This document shows, piece by piece, positions 1 through 4,483 of a DNA stretch of 5,528 nucleotides (positions are counted from its first letter, which is position 1; each line of letters begins with the position of its first letter). Source of the DNA: JBAZOO01 sp041648735 (lineage in GTDB: Bacteria > Verrucomicrobiota > Lentisphaeria > Oligosphaerales > CAITYL01); the NCBI GenBank assembly GCA_041648735.1, contig JBAZOO010000057.1:1-5528 (forward strand), in the 5' to 3' direction. Both the position numbers and the translations under genes were made by a program. The notes beneath the pieces were generated by a model that saw nothing but the letters and a program-made list of their open reading frames with translations, ran no database searches and was not told the DNA's origin.

Positions 1-668
1 CCGAGACGGGTGACGGCTTCCCGCCGCCTCGTCACCGCCAGCAATCCCTCGGCCTCGACGGCGCGGGACTCTGCCTCCAACCTCGCCCCCTCGCTGGCCC
101 GGAGCGCGGTCAGGAGGCGGGGGAGGAGGGTGCGGGCGGTGTCGCGCTCGCACTGCAAGCGGGCCACCTCGCGGCGCACTAAATCGCGCTTGCCGTGCGA
201 AGCCAGTAGCCGCGCCGCTGTCGTTGGCTCGTGACTGTCGTCGTAGTACAGCAACTCGGGTTCGCCGCACGAATCAAGGCTCGTCACCCCCTGCAACGCC
301 ACCTCCGCCTCCCGCACCAGCCCCGCCACGTCCTCGGGCAGCGGCGGGGGCAGAAGGGCGGTCACGTCCCGGCGGTACAAGGCGCGCCAGTCGATGGGCG
401 GCGCGCCGCACCCGTACCCCGCCCTCGCCCAGCACCGCCCGTCACGGAGCACGGCCCGCAGCCGATCCCTGTAGGCGCGGGCCTCGGCGTGTTCCTCCGG
501 CGTCCATTGGTCGCCGCTGCCGGGAACGGACGGCGGCAGACGGGGAATTGGTCCGCGCTCCGGCAGATCCCCAGGGTCGCCCGGCACGCGCCCGCACGTT
601 GCACACCGGTCGTCACCGGCCATCGCCAGGGCGTCGCGGGGGTCGGGGGTCGCGGTGGTGTCAGGCAT
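1..668 (-). CDS. Unknown protein with N-terminal CxxC and C-terminal coiled coil (partial)
   Basis: I do not recognise this protein. The frame is open from the ATG at 668 to the left edge of the window, giving 222 residues with no stop, so the C-terminus is missing. The start is supported by GGAGG six bases upstream, and it overlaps the MazG-like gene by 8 nt. Visible parts are a CATC Cys pair at residues 22-25, a Pro-rich stretch around 37-50, a helix with further cysteines (Cys79, Cys87) at about 56-100, an acidic LLYYDD patch at 139-144, and a long charged helix from about 160 to the edge that should form a coiled coil. Residues 164-177 (VRREVARLQCERDT) match residues 33-46 of the gene at 4480-4866, which suggests shared ancestry of these helices. 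A phage accessory role is inferred from context only. Confidence 0.85.
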   Translation of the reverse strand, partial: MPDTTATPDPRDALAMAGDDRCATCGRVPGDPGDLPERGPIPRLPPSVPGSGDQWTPEEHAEARAYRDRLRAVLRDGRCWARAGYGCGAPPIDWRALYRRDVTALLPPPLPEDVAGLVREAEVALQGVTSLDSCGEPELLYYDDSHEPTTAARLLASHGKRDLVRREVARLQCERDTARTLLPRLLTALRASEGARLEAESRAVEAEGLLAVTRRREAVTRL

Positions 669-1068
669 GGGAGACCTCCGTAGCGTCCAGGGATTCGATC
701 GCGGCCACGGCGACGGCAGCGACTTGGACCAGTTCGGCGCGGTAGCGGACGCGGGCGGGTGCAATCATCGTGGAGCCGTTCGCGTCCAGCGTCCGGCCGT
801 AGCCGGCTTCCAGGATCTCCCTGCATCGCTGACACGCCTTGACCAGGTCCGCCATCGGTGACACCACGGCTTGCACCGACACGTCGTCGAACGGATCCTC
901 TGCCGCCTCCCCGACCTCTTCCCCGAGGATGAGCATCCACACCGCGGGCGCGTGCCGCTGCACGCCCCACTTCGCGTCCTGCCGCTCGCGCTCGATCAGG
1001 ACGTCCACGATCACACGGGCCTGAGCATTGCCGCCGAGCACGTTCACCGTCGCCGTTTGTCTGTCCAT
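661..1068 (-). CDS. MazG-like nucleotide pyrophosphohydrolase, phage type, with an insertion
   Basis: This 135-residue protein resembles the small phage MazG-like proteins, all-alpha NTP pyrophosphohydrolases that convert (d)NTPs to monophosphates and pyrophosphate. Seen directly: the IERERQDAKWGVQRH segment (25-39), the metal-binding type EEVGEAAE helix (50-57) and the closing helix AELVQVAAVAVAAIESLDA (111-129), all in family order. The usual ExxD of MazG reads ELVQ here, which I believe is common in this phage subgroup. Between the helices lies an extra stretch of about 50 residues (58-108) with a CQRC pair (79-82), absent from the compact family plan I know. The ATG at 1068 is preferred over one at 1101 because GGGAGGGGG lies just before it; this leaves a 16 nt gap after the methyltransferase. 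It likely adjusts nucleotide pools or alarmones, but substrate is unknown. Confidence 0.88.
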   Translation of the reverse strand: MDRQTATVNVLGGNAQARVIVDVLIERERQDAKWGVQRHAPAVWMLILGEEVGEAAEDPFDDVSVQAVVSPMADLVKACQRCREILEAGYGRTLDANGSTMIAPARVRYRAELVQVAAVAVAAIESLDATEVSHA

Positions 1069-1084
1069 GCCCCCTCCCACGCCG

Positions 1085-1774
1085 TCAGCCGGCGTCAGCA
1101 AGCAGGCCCATCATGTCGCCCTGCACACCGCGAGCGGCGGCGGCCGCGATGTTCCGCCGCGCCTCCTCCACGTACGGTTCGCCGTCGTCTTGCCGGCCGT
1201 TGTCGCACCCCAGGAAGTGCCGTCCTAACTGCACCGCGGCCATGCCCGTTGTCCCCGAGCCGACGAACGGATCGATCACGGTGTCGCCCGGGGACGTGAA
1301 CCAGCGGACGAGCCAGCGAACGTGGTCTATGTTCCGTTGGCAGGGGTGCTTGCGCTTGCGGAACGCCTGCGGTCGCGCACTCGCGCACTCGCCCGGCAGG
1401 TTGCGGTTGCCGGGGGGGGGCTCCTTGGTCCCGAAGACGAGCGCAAGGTCCGCCGACAGCAGGACCGTTCCGTAGTGGCTCGGGACGTTGTAGCGGAGCC
1501 AACACGAACGCACGTAGGGCAGCGCCCCGGGGATCGCGCTCACGATGGTCCGCGGGTCCGTCAGGCACCCGATCTGCACGACGAGACGACGGCAGAGCGC
1601 GGGCAGCATCGGAGCGACGGTGGCCCACGTTTCGACTGGGGTCCACCCCGCATTCACGGAGACGCCCACGGGCCACGGCGGGTCAGTGATCACGACGGTC
1701 CGCCGCGGGTCCACCTGCCCAACCAGAGCCGGCAGCCACACGCGCGCGTCGGCGTTGTCCACACGCCAGTTCAC
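1085..1774 (-). CDS. DNA methyltransferase, N6-adenine/N4-cytosine type (DPPW)
   Basis: This is a 229-residue S-adenosylmethionine-dependent DNA methyltransferase of the N6_N4 family. The catalytic motif DPPW is at 31-34. The C-terminal half carries HPCQRNIDHVRWLVRWF (143-159), the usual lead-in helix, and the SAM-binding motif DPFVGSGTTG (168-177), followed by HFLGCDN and YVEEARRNI (201-209). Catalytic motif before SAM motif is the beta-type order. It is compact, with no obvious separate target-recognition domain, and no restriction enzyme lies beside it, so an orphan methylase protecting or marking phage DNA is likely. The target base and site cannot be read from sequence. The GTG at 1774 is chosen because it overlaps the preceding stop (GTGA); a GTG at 1834 is possible but lacks a ribosome site. 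Residues 119-121 are encoded by nine consecutive C. Confidence 0.93.
   Translation of the reverse strand: MNWRVDNADARVWLPALVGQVDPRRTVVITDPPWPVGVSVNAGWTPVETWATVAPMLPALCRRLVVQIGCLTDPRTIVSAIPGALPYVRSCWLRYNVPSHYGTVLLSADLALVFGTKEPPPGNRNLPGECASARPQAFRKRKHPCQRNIDHVRWLVRWFTSPGDTVIDPFVGSGTTGMAAVQLGRHFLGCDNGRQDDGEPYVEEARRNIAAAAARGVQGDMMGLLADAG
1412..1420 (-). repeat. C9 homopolymer inside the methyltransferase gene
   Basis: Nine consecutive C on the coding strand (nine G on the plus strand) encode Pro119-Pro120-Pro121 of the methyltransferase, between the DPPW and SAM-binding motifs. As sequenced the frame is intact. A gain or loss of one base would remove the SAM-binding half, so the tract is a possible slippage site or a sequencing-error hotspot. 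Confidence 0.9.
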
Positions 1775-1878
1775 TTCCACCCCGCAAGCCAATCCAAGAC
1801 CAAAGCCACCAACAGGCACCCGTACCCCGCCCACGCTCGCGGGTGGAGGAGGAGGCTGGCCGCGATGCCTGGCGTCAT
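1771..1878 (-). CDS. 35-residue hydrophobic microprotein, probable single membrane helix
   Basis: This short frame encodes 35 residues starting MTPGIAAS and ending LAGWK. Its ATG overlaps the preceding stop (ATGA) and its stop overlaps the GTG of the methyltransferase (GTGA), so it exactly fills the space between two real genes. GGAGG lies six bases before the ATG. The segment from about residue 16 to 34 is hydrophobic (YGCLLVALVLDWLAGW) and could span the membrane, with one Asp in the middle and HPR before it. No family is recognised. Support comes from ribosome site, coupling and lack of an alternative start for its neighbours; the short length keeps confidence moderate. Alternatively, the methyltransferase could start upstream at 1834 in another frame, making this frame non-coding. 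Confidence 0.6.
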   Translation of the reverse strand: MTPGIAASLLLHPRAWAGYGCLLVALVLDWLAGWK

Positions 1879-2195
1879 GCCGGCCTCCTCACCATCAACG
1901 GGCATGCGGCGTCGTCGGCGCGGCAGTGGTGGGTAGGCTCGCTAATCCGCAGGCTTCGCGATGCGCACTGGCCGTGGATGTAGATGGGGCCGCGGCACCC
2001 CTTGTACACGGGCTCGCCCGGCCTCCAGTCGTGGTCCGGGTCGCCGGGGCCGAAGTGATAGCACCCGAGGCATGCGGCGCGCTGCGTCCTCTCGTAGCAC
2101 CACTTGCCGCCGCGCAAGAAGTCCGCGCACTCCCCGCACCGCTCCTCGCCCGCCTTCGCCCGCCGCTTCGGGTTTCCCTGTGGGTCAACGCGCAT
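1875..2195 (-). CDS. Nine-cysteine protein, possible zinc binder
   Basis: This 106-residue protein is not a family I can name. It has a basic N-terminus (KRRAK at 10-14) and cysteines at 20, 23, 33, 42, 45, 67, 77, 91 and 98, including CGEC (20-23) and CLGC (42-45), plus histidines at 47, 55, 74, 89 and 90. The two CxxC pairs about 20 residues apart suggest a zinc-ribbon-like fold, which is an inference. The middle (GPGDPDHDWRPGEPVYKG, 49-66) is turn-rich and aromatic. The ATG at 2195 follows the upstream stop by 2 nt; its ribosome site is only a GGGGG run, weaker than its neighbours'. The end overlaps the microprotein start as ATGA. It might bind nucleic acid or act as a small adaptor. Confidence 0.83.
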   Translation of the reverse strand: MRVDPQGNPKRRAKAGEERCGECADFLRGGKWCYERTQRAACLGCYHFGPGDPDHDWRPGEPVYKGCRGPIYIHGQCASRSLRISEPTHHCRADDAACPLMVRRPA

Positions 2196-2197
2196 GG

Positions 2198-2404
2198 TCA
2201 GCCCCCGTTGCCGCTGTTGAGTTCCATCTGTAGGTCGTACGACCTGGCGCGCGCGCGGCGCATTTCGTCCAGTTCTCGTTGAGCGGTCCGCAGTCGCGCC
2301 TCTGTGTCGTAGAGACTGCCGCGCGTTTCGTCCAGTTCACGACGCGCGGCTCCCAGTTGGTACCGCAAGTCGTCCACAAGGTTTCGCCAGTCAGACTCTT
2401 CCAT
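2198..2404 (-). CDS. Small coiled-coil protein with an internal 21-residue repeat
   Basis: This 68-residue protein is almost wholly a charged helix: after MEESDWRNLVDDLRYQLG it runs as a heptad-like coiled coil to about residue 62, ending in a flexible NSGNGG tail. ARRELDETR (20-28) and AQRELDEMR (41-49) repeat 21 residues apart, exactly three heptads, and the DNA repeats too. The ATG at 2404 sits inside the end of the preceding gene (14 nt overlap) and has GGAGGGG seven bases upstream; a longer frame upstream exists but is a shadow of the neighbour. It could oligomerise or act as a phage adaptor; no specific family is recognised. Confidence 0.84.
   Translation of the reverse strand: MEESDWRNLVDDLRYQLGAARRELDETRGSLYDTEARLRTAQRELDEMRRARARSYDLQMELNSGNGG
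2232..2245. repeat. Perfect 14-bp palindrome
   Basis: The sequence aggtcgtacgacct is its own reverse complement. It lies inside the coiled-coil gene, where it encodes RSYDL, and is followed by an alternating GC run at 2247-2257. It could be an operator or methylation-related site, but one such palindrome in a few tens of kilobases is expected by chance. Confidence 0.5.
2258..2278 (-). repeat. Copy 2 of an in-gene direct repeat
   Basis: About 21 nt encoding RELDEMR in the coiled-coil gene. It matches the copy 63 nt away at 2321-2341 with only two or three substitutions, which points to a recent triplet-heptad duplication rather than convergent helix composition. Confidence 0.75.
2321..2341 (-). 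repeat. Copy 1 of an in-gene direct repeat
   Basis: About 21 nt encoding RELDETR in the coiled-coil gene, the partner of 2258-2278. The core ttcgtccagttc is identical in both copies on the plus strand. Confidence 0.75.
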
Positions 2405-2771
2405 CTCGTCGCCCCTCCATCGTCGCCGCGGCCAGGAGCCGGAGGCGGGATTCGCAGTCGGTCTTTGCCAAGTCGAGGTTGCGGTACTCCAAGTCTGGCT
2501 TACCGGGCGGCGGATAGACCCGGCTCGCCCGCTTGAAGCCGACCAGCCACAGCGATGCCGTGACGCGCTCCCGAATCGGGTTGACTGTGACGCAGGCCCG
2601 GAAGCCGCTGATGGTTGCGCGACTGAAGTACGGCCTGTCTTCCCACTCCACCGCATCGCTACCCCCGACCGCGACCCTGGACAGCACGACCTCGCGCGCG
2701 GCCGTGCCCTTGTGCGTGTACGGCGACGCGAGATAGGTCAGGTGGTCAGGTGCCGATCCATGGTCAGGCAT
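2391..2771 (-). CDS. Possible chimera: YLASPY-type N-terminus on an unknown small domain
   Basis: This 126-residue protein opens with HLTYLASPYTHKG (10-22), which resembles the first strand and nucleotide-binding loop of nucleoside 2-deoxyribosyltransferase-like proteins (the DUF1937 group, common in phages). After about residue 28 nothing further matches that family as I know it: the helix, catalytic and substrate residues that should follow are missing and the length falls short. Instead there is a probably strand-rich stretch (ATISGFRACVTVNPIRERV, 52-70; SLWLVGF, 73-79) and a C-terminal helix (LDLAKTDCESRLRLLAAAT, 99-117). Either a truncated transferase start was joined to another gene, or the resemblance is superficial. 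The ATG at 2771 has GGGAGG six bases upstream and overlaps the previous gene by 8 nt. Enzymatic activity is unlikely if truncated. Confidence 0.84.
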   Translation of the reverse strand: MPDHGSAPDHLTYLASPYTHKGTAAREVVLSRVAVGGSDAVEWEDRPYFSRATISGFRACVTVNPIRERVTASLWLVGFKRASRVYPPPGKPDLEYRNLDLAKTDCESRLRLLAAATMEGRRDGRV

Positions 2772-3060
2772 CAGAAACCTCCCGCCTCAGTTGCCTGGCT
2801 GCCGCCGCCAACATGCTGTCGGGCTCCTCGACTCGGAGGCATTGCGCGATCACGGGTACGAACCGGCCGCCGATGTTCGCGTGGACCTGTACAACCCGGT
2901 CGGTTTCCACGGATACGCGGATAGGCACACCGCGCAGCCGGAATTCGACTCCCGATGGCGTGCGCCGGAACTTCACCTTGAGCCGTTTCGCGATGTTGAC
3001 CGCGCACGCTACACGGAACGCCGCCTGGGCACCTAACTCGCGGTCCTGAACGCTCTTCAT
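2764..3060 (-). CDS. 98-residue protein of unknown function
   Basis: I do not recognise this protein. It has an amphipathic N-terminal helix (about 6-27), a basic stretch (KRLKVKFRR, 25-33), then alternating strand-like segments (GVEFRLRGVPIRVSVETD, VVQVHANIG, FVPVIAQCLRV) and a C-terminal helix (DSMLAAAARQLRREV, 81-95). This suggests a compact alpha/beta fold, perhaps nucleic-acid binding given the basic patch; that is inference. The ATG at 3060 overlaps the stop of the ASCH gene (ATGA) with GAGG six bases before it. A longer frame to 3213 exists but runs back over the ASCH gene and is not needed. The last codons (EVSDA) also form the ribosome site for the next gene. Confidence 0.84.
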   Translation of the reverse strand: MKSVQDRELGAQAAFRVACAVNIAKRLKVKFRRTPSGVEFRLRGVPIRVSVETDRVVQVHANIGGRFVPVIAQCLRVEEPDSMLAAAARQLRREVSDA

Positions 3061-3533
3061 GCCGCACCTCGCGAAAGTTGCCCCCGCACCGCCGCCTCGA
3101 CACCCGGCGGCAGGGTCCACCCCAACATCTGCTGTCCCGGGCACGGCACCGGGCTCGGTAGGGGGATGCAGTCGCGGTAGATCCAAAGCACGCGATGTCC
3201 GCGGATCCGCCACTTGGAGCGCATGTGCTTGATGGCTTCGGCGCCGCTGACCCCGTAGTAGTCAGCGATGTACGGGCCGTCGGTCCACTCGTTGACCTCC
3301 ACCCACCCGCAGACCACCCCTGTCCCGACGACAGCCCCGGTCACGGCGCACAGGTCGGGCAGCGGGCCGGTCCACAGCCCGTCCGGCAGCAGGTCCGTCA
3401 CCAGCCCAGCGTGGATCGCGGACCGCACGCCGATGATGCTCTGCGGCGGCCGACGGCCCCGATTCTCCTCAGGCTTGTGGCCGAGCGCGACCAGGCCCGC
3501 GTACGGCTGATGGATCGTCAACGCCTTCATCAT
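3057..3533 (-). CDS. ASCH-domain protein (phage type)
   Basis: This 158-residue protein belongs to the ASCH superfamily, PUA-like beta barrels that bind RNA or modified nucleosides; some members are amidohydrolases acting on N4-acetylcytidine and others are nucleases, so the reaction here is open. Family hallmarks seen: MKALTIHQPYAGLVALGHK (2-20) with the GxKxxExR signature as GHKPEENR (18-25), the strand AVVGTGVVCGWVEV (67-80), and the C-terminal LPSPVPCPG (125-133) followed by LGWTLPPGV (137-145), a motif I associate with phage ASCH proteins. The full domain appears present. The ATG at 3533 is chosen over that at 3530 because AGGAGGG is optimally placed seven bases before it. A 16 nt gap separates it from the upstream gene, one of the two largest in the window. 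Confidence 0.92.
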   Translation of the reverse strand: MMKALTIHQPYAGLVALGHKPEENRGRRPPQSIIGVRSAIHAGLVTDLLPDGLWTGPLPDLCAVTGAVVGTGVVCGWVEVNEWTDGPYIADYYGVSGAEAIKHMRSKWRIRGHRVLWIYRDCIPLPSPVPCPGQQMLGWTLPPGVEAAVRGQLSRGAA

Positions 3534-3540
3534 CGCGGAA

Positions 3541-3547
3541 CCCTCCT
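3541..3547 (-). promoter_or_regulatory. Strong ribosome binding site of the ASCH gene
   Basis: AGGAGGG lies seven bases before the ATG at 3533 and decides between the two adjacent ATG codons. It sits in the 16 nt gap after the preceding stop. Confidence 0.75.
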
Positions 3548-3549
3548 GT

Positions 3550-3669
3550 TCAATACCCCCTCCACCGCCGCCCTAAGCCCGGCCTCCGCATCCGCATCCG
3601 GTGCGCAAGGTCGGCAGCGGCCTTCGCGACATCCATCAGGGCAACCATGTAAGCCTCGCGCTTCGTCAT
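3550..3669 (-). CDS. 39-residue basic peptide
   Basis: This frame encodes MTKREAYMVALMDVAKAAAD followed by LAHRMRMRRPGLGRRWRGY. The first half is an amphipathic or hydrophobic helix, the second half carries nine arginines in 16 residues. The ATG overlaps the preceding stop (ATGA), with GGGGAG eight or so bases upstream, and it fills an otherwise empty gap of more than 100 nt in a tightly packed region. A longer frame to 3963 in this phase is a shadow of the Cys-rich gene. The Arg-rich tail could bind nucleic acid or a membrane surface; no family is recognised. Confidence 0.7.
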   Translation of the reverse strand: MTKREAYMVALMDVAKAAADLAHRMRMRRPGLGRRWRGY

Positions 3670-3938
3670 CGTCCACTCTCCCCGCCACCGCTCGGCGGCT
3701 TGTCCGGCCCGAGCATGAAGTCGAACCCGTGGCGCTTCGCCTCGTCCTCGGTCTGGAGGTAGCCGGGCACGCAGTTGTGGCAGCGGTCGCCGACGTCTTC
3801 CTCGTTGCAGAGCCCCATGACGCCGCTGGCTCCGGGCATGGGCGCGACCAGGCACGCGCACTCGCCGCTGTCTGGGTCGTACAGCCCGTCGAACCCGTGC
3901 TCGGTCAGGTACTCGGTTACGATCTGGCGAACGTTCAT
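3666..3938 (-). CDS. Small Cys-rich phage-type protein
   Basis: This 90-residue protein resembles a group of small phage hypotheticals that begin with a REIV..YL..NGYDGLY helix followed by ECAC: here MNVRQIVTEYLTEHGFDGLY then DSGECAC. Cysteines at 27, 29, 44, 53 and 56 (CxC, C, CxxC) probably bind a metal, which is an inference. CHNCVPGYL (53-61) is also family-like. No function is known to me. The second of two close ATGs, at 3938, is chosen because AAGGAGG lies seven bases before it, while the first (3944) is only one base from it. The end, PDKPPSGGGESGR, echoes the tail of the upstream gene at both protein and DNA level. Confidence 0.85.
   Translation of the reverse strand: MNVRQIVTEYLTEHGFDGLYDPDSGECACLVAPMPGASGVMGLCNEEDVGDRCHNCVPGYLQTEDEAKRHGFDFMLGPDKPPSGGGESGR
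3685..3704 (-). repeat. Gene-end repeat, copy 2 (DKPPSGG)
   Basis: Twenty nt near the 3' end of the small Cys-rich gene, matching 18 of 20 positions in 3957-3976 at the 3' end of the gene just upstream. Confidence 0.75.
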
Positions 3939-3940
3939 GG

Positions 3941-4483
3941 TCATGCCTCCTTGTTGCCACCACTCGGCGGCGTGTCGGCGTGCCAACCGCAGGATGTCGC
4001 GTACGGCTCTAGGCATGGCTGTCCAAGCGGCTTCGTGCACCGGCCGCCGAACCGAAAACAGTCCCTCCCACCCTCGTCAGCCGGTGCGTCCCCATCCTTG
4101 ACACCACCCCCGTCCCCGGGTACGGTGTCGGCAGCCTCATCCGCCACCGCGGAAGGAGATCGGGAGCCGCCTTCGGGCGGCTTCTGCATTTCCGGCGGCC
4201 TCGACCACTGCAACGGGCACCGCTCGCCCCACGCCTTCATGCACACAGCCTGCGCCTTGGCGCCACGGTTCGAGCAGTCCTCGCCGTTCCCGCGACACGG
4301 GCGGCACTCGGACTGCTCCATGAGTGCCGTGAGCCCGCCGGGCGTCTGGACCTGGACCGTGTACGCCCCTGCCATCGCGACCGCGACGGCGAGCGGCATC
4401 TGCACGAGGTCCATGTCGTCGCCGCGATGCCGGGTGCGGCGAAGAATTAGGCGAGCCCACTGCATGATCTCGTCGCGCTTCAT
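3941..4483 (-). CDS. Nine-cysteine protein with a low-complexity linker
   Basis: I do not recognise this 180-residue protein. It has an N-terminal helical part (about 1-57: MKRDEIMQWARLILRRTRHR, then an Ala/Val-rich segment at 31-42 too short to be a clear membrane span). A first Cys cluster follows (60, 63, 70, 81, 89; CRPC at 60-63), then a Pro/Gly/Ala/Asp linker (about 95-138) and a second cluster (142, 149, 157, 165). Two small metal- or disulphide-stabilised modules joined by a flexible linker is the likely plan. The ATG at 4483 overlaps the preceding stop (ATGA) and has GGGGAGAGG upstream; the longer frame from 4555 would overlap the neighbour heavily. The C-terminal DTPPSGG resembles the end of the next gene. 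Confidence 0.8.
   Translation of the reverse strand: MKRDEIMQWARLILRRTRHRGDDMDLVQMPLAVAVAMAGAYTVQVQTPGGLTALMEQSECRPCRGNGEDCSNRGAKAQAVCMKAWGERCPLQWSRPPEMQKPPEGGSRSPSAVADEAADTVPGDGGGVKDGDAPADEGGRDCFRFGGRCTKPLGQPCLEPYATSCGWHADTPPSGGNKEA
3946..3952 (-). promoter_or_regulatory. Ribosome binding site deciding the start at 3938
   Basis: AAGGAGG lies inside the last codons of the upstream gene (encoding KE), one base from the ATG at 3944 and seven bases from the ATG at 3938, which favours the latter. Confidence 0.7.
3957..3976 (-). repeat. Gene-end repeat, copy 1 (DTPPSGG)
   Basis: Twenty nt at the 3' end of the nine-cysteine gene, in the same reading frame as its copy at 3685-3704 and, like it, just before the ribosome site of the next gene. 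Confidence 0.75.

Noticed and set aside
362..970. A 202-residue minus-strand frame across the MazG-like gene and its neighbour
   Set aside because: It is out of phase with the MazG-like motifs and the coupled downstream gene, and its product is Arg/Gly-rich shadow sequence.
1095..1676. A 193-residue minus-strand frame overlapping the methyltransferase in another phase
   Set aside because: The methyltransferase frame has clear catalytic and SAM motifs; this frame is Arg/Gly/Pro/Ala-rich and has no recognisable motif.
1085..1774. Reading the methyltransferase as an MT-A70-type RNA methyltransferase because of DPPW
   Set aside because: The downstream HPxQ and DPFVGSGTTG motifs in this order are those of N6/N4 DNA methyltransferases, so DPPW alone does not justify the MT-A70 label.
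1845..1856. ggaggaggagg on the plus strand, resembling a ribosome site
   Set aside because: No credible plus-strand gene follows; it is the complement of CTC leucine codons in the microprotein.
1322..2282. Overlapping plus-strand frames of 204 and 245 residues
   Set aside because: Antisense to the methyltransferase and the Cys-rich genes, with Arg/Pro/Ala/His-rich products, no domain and no matching ribosome sites.
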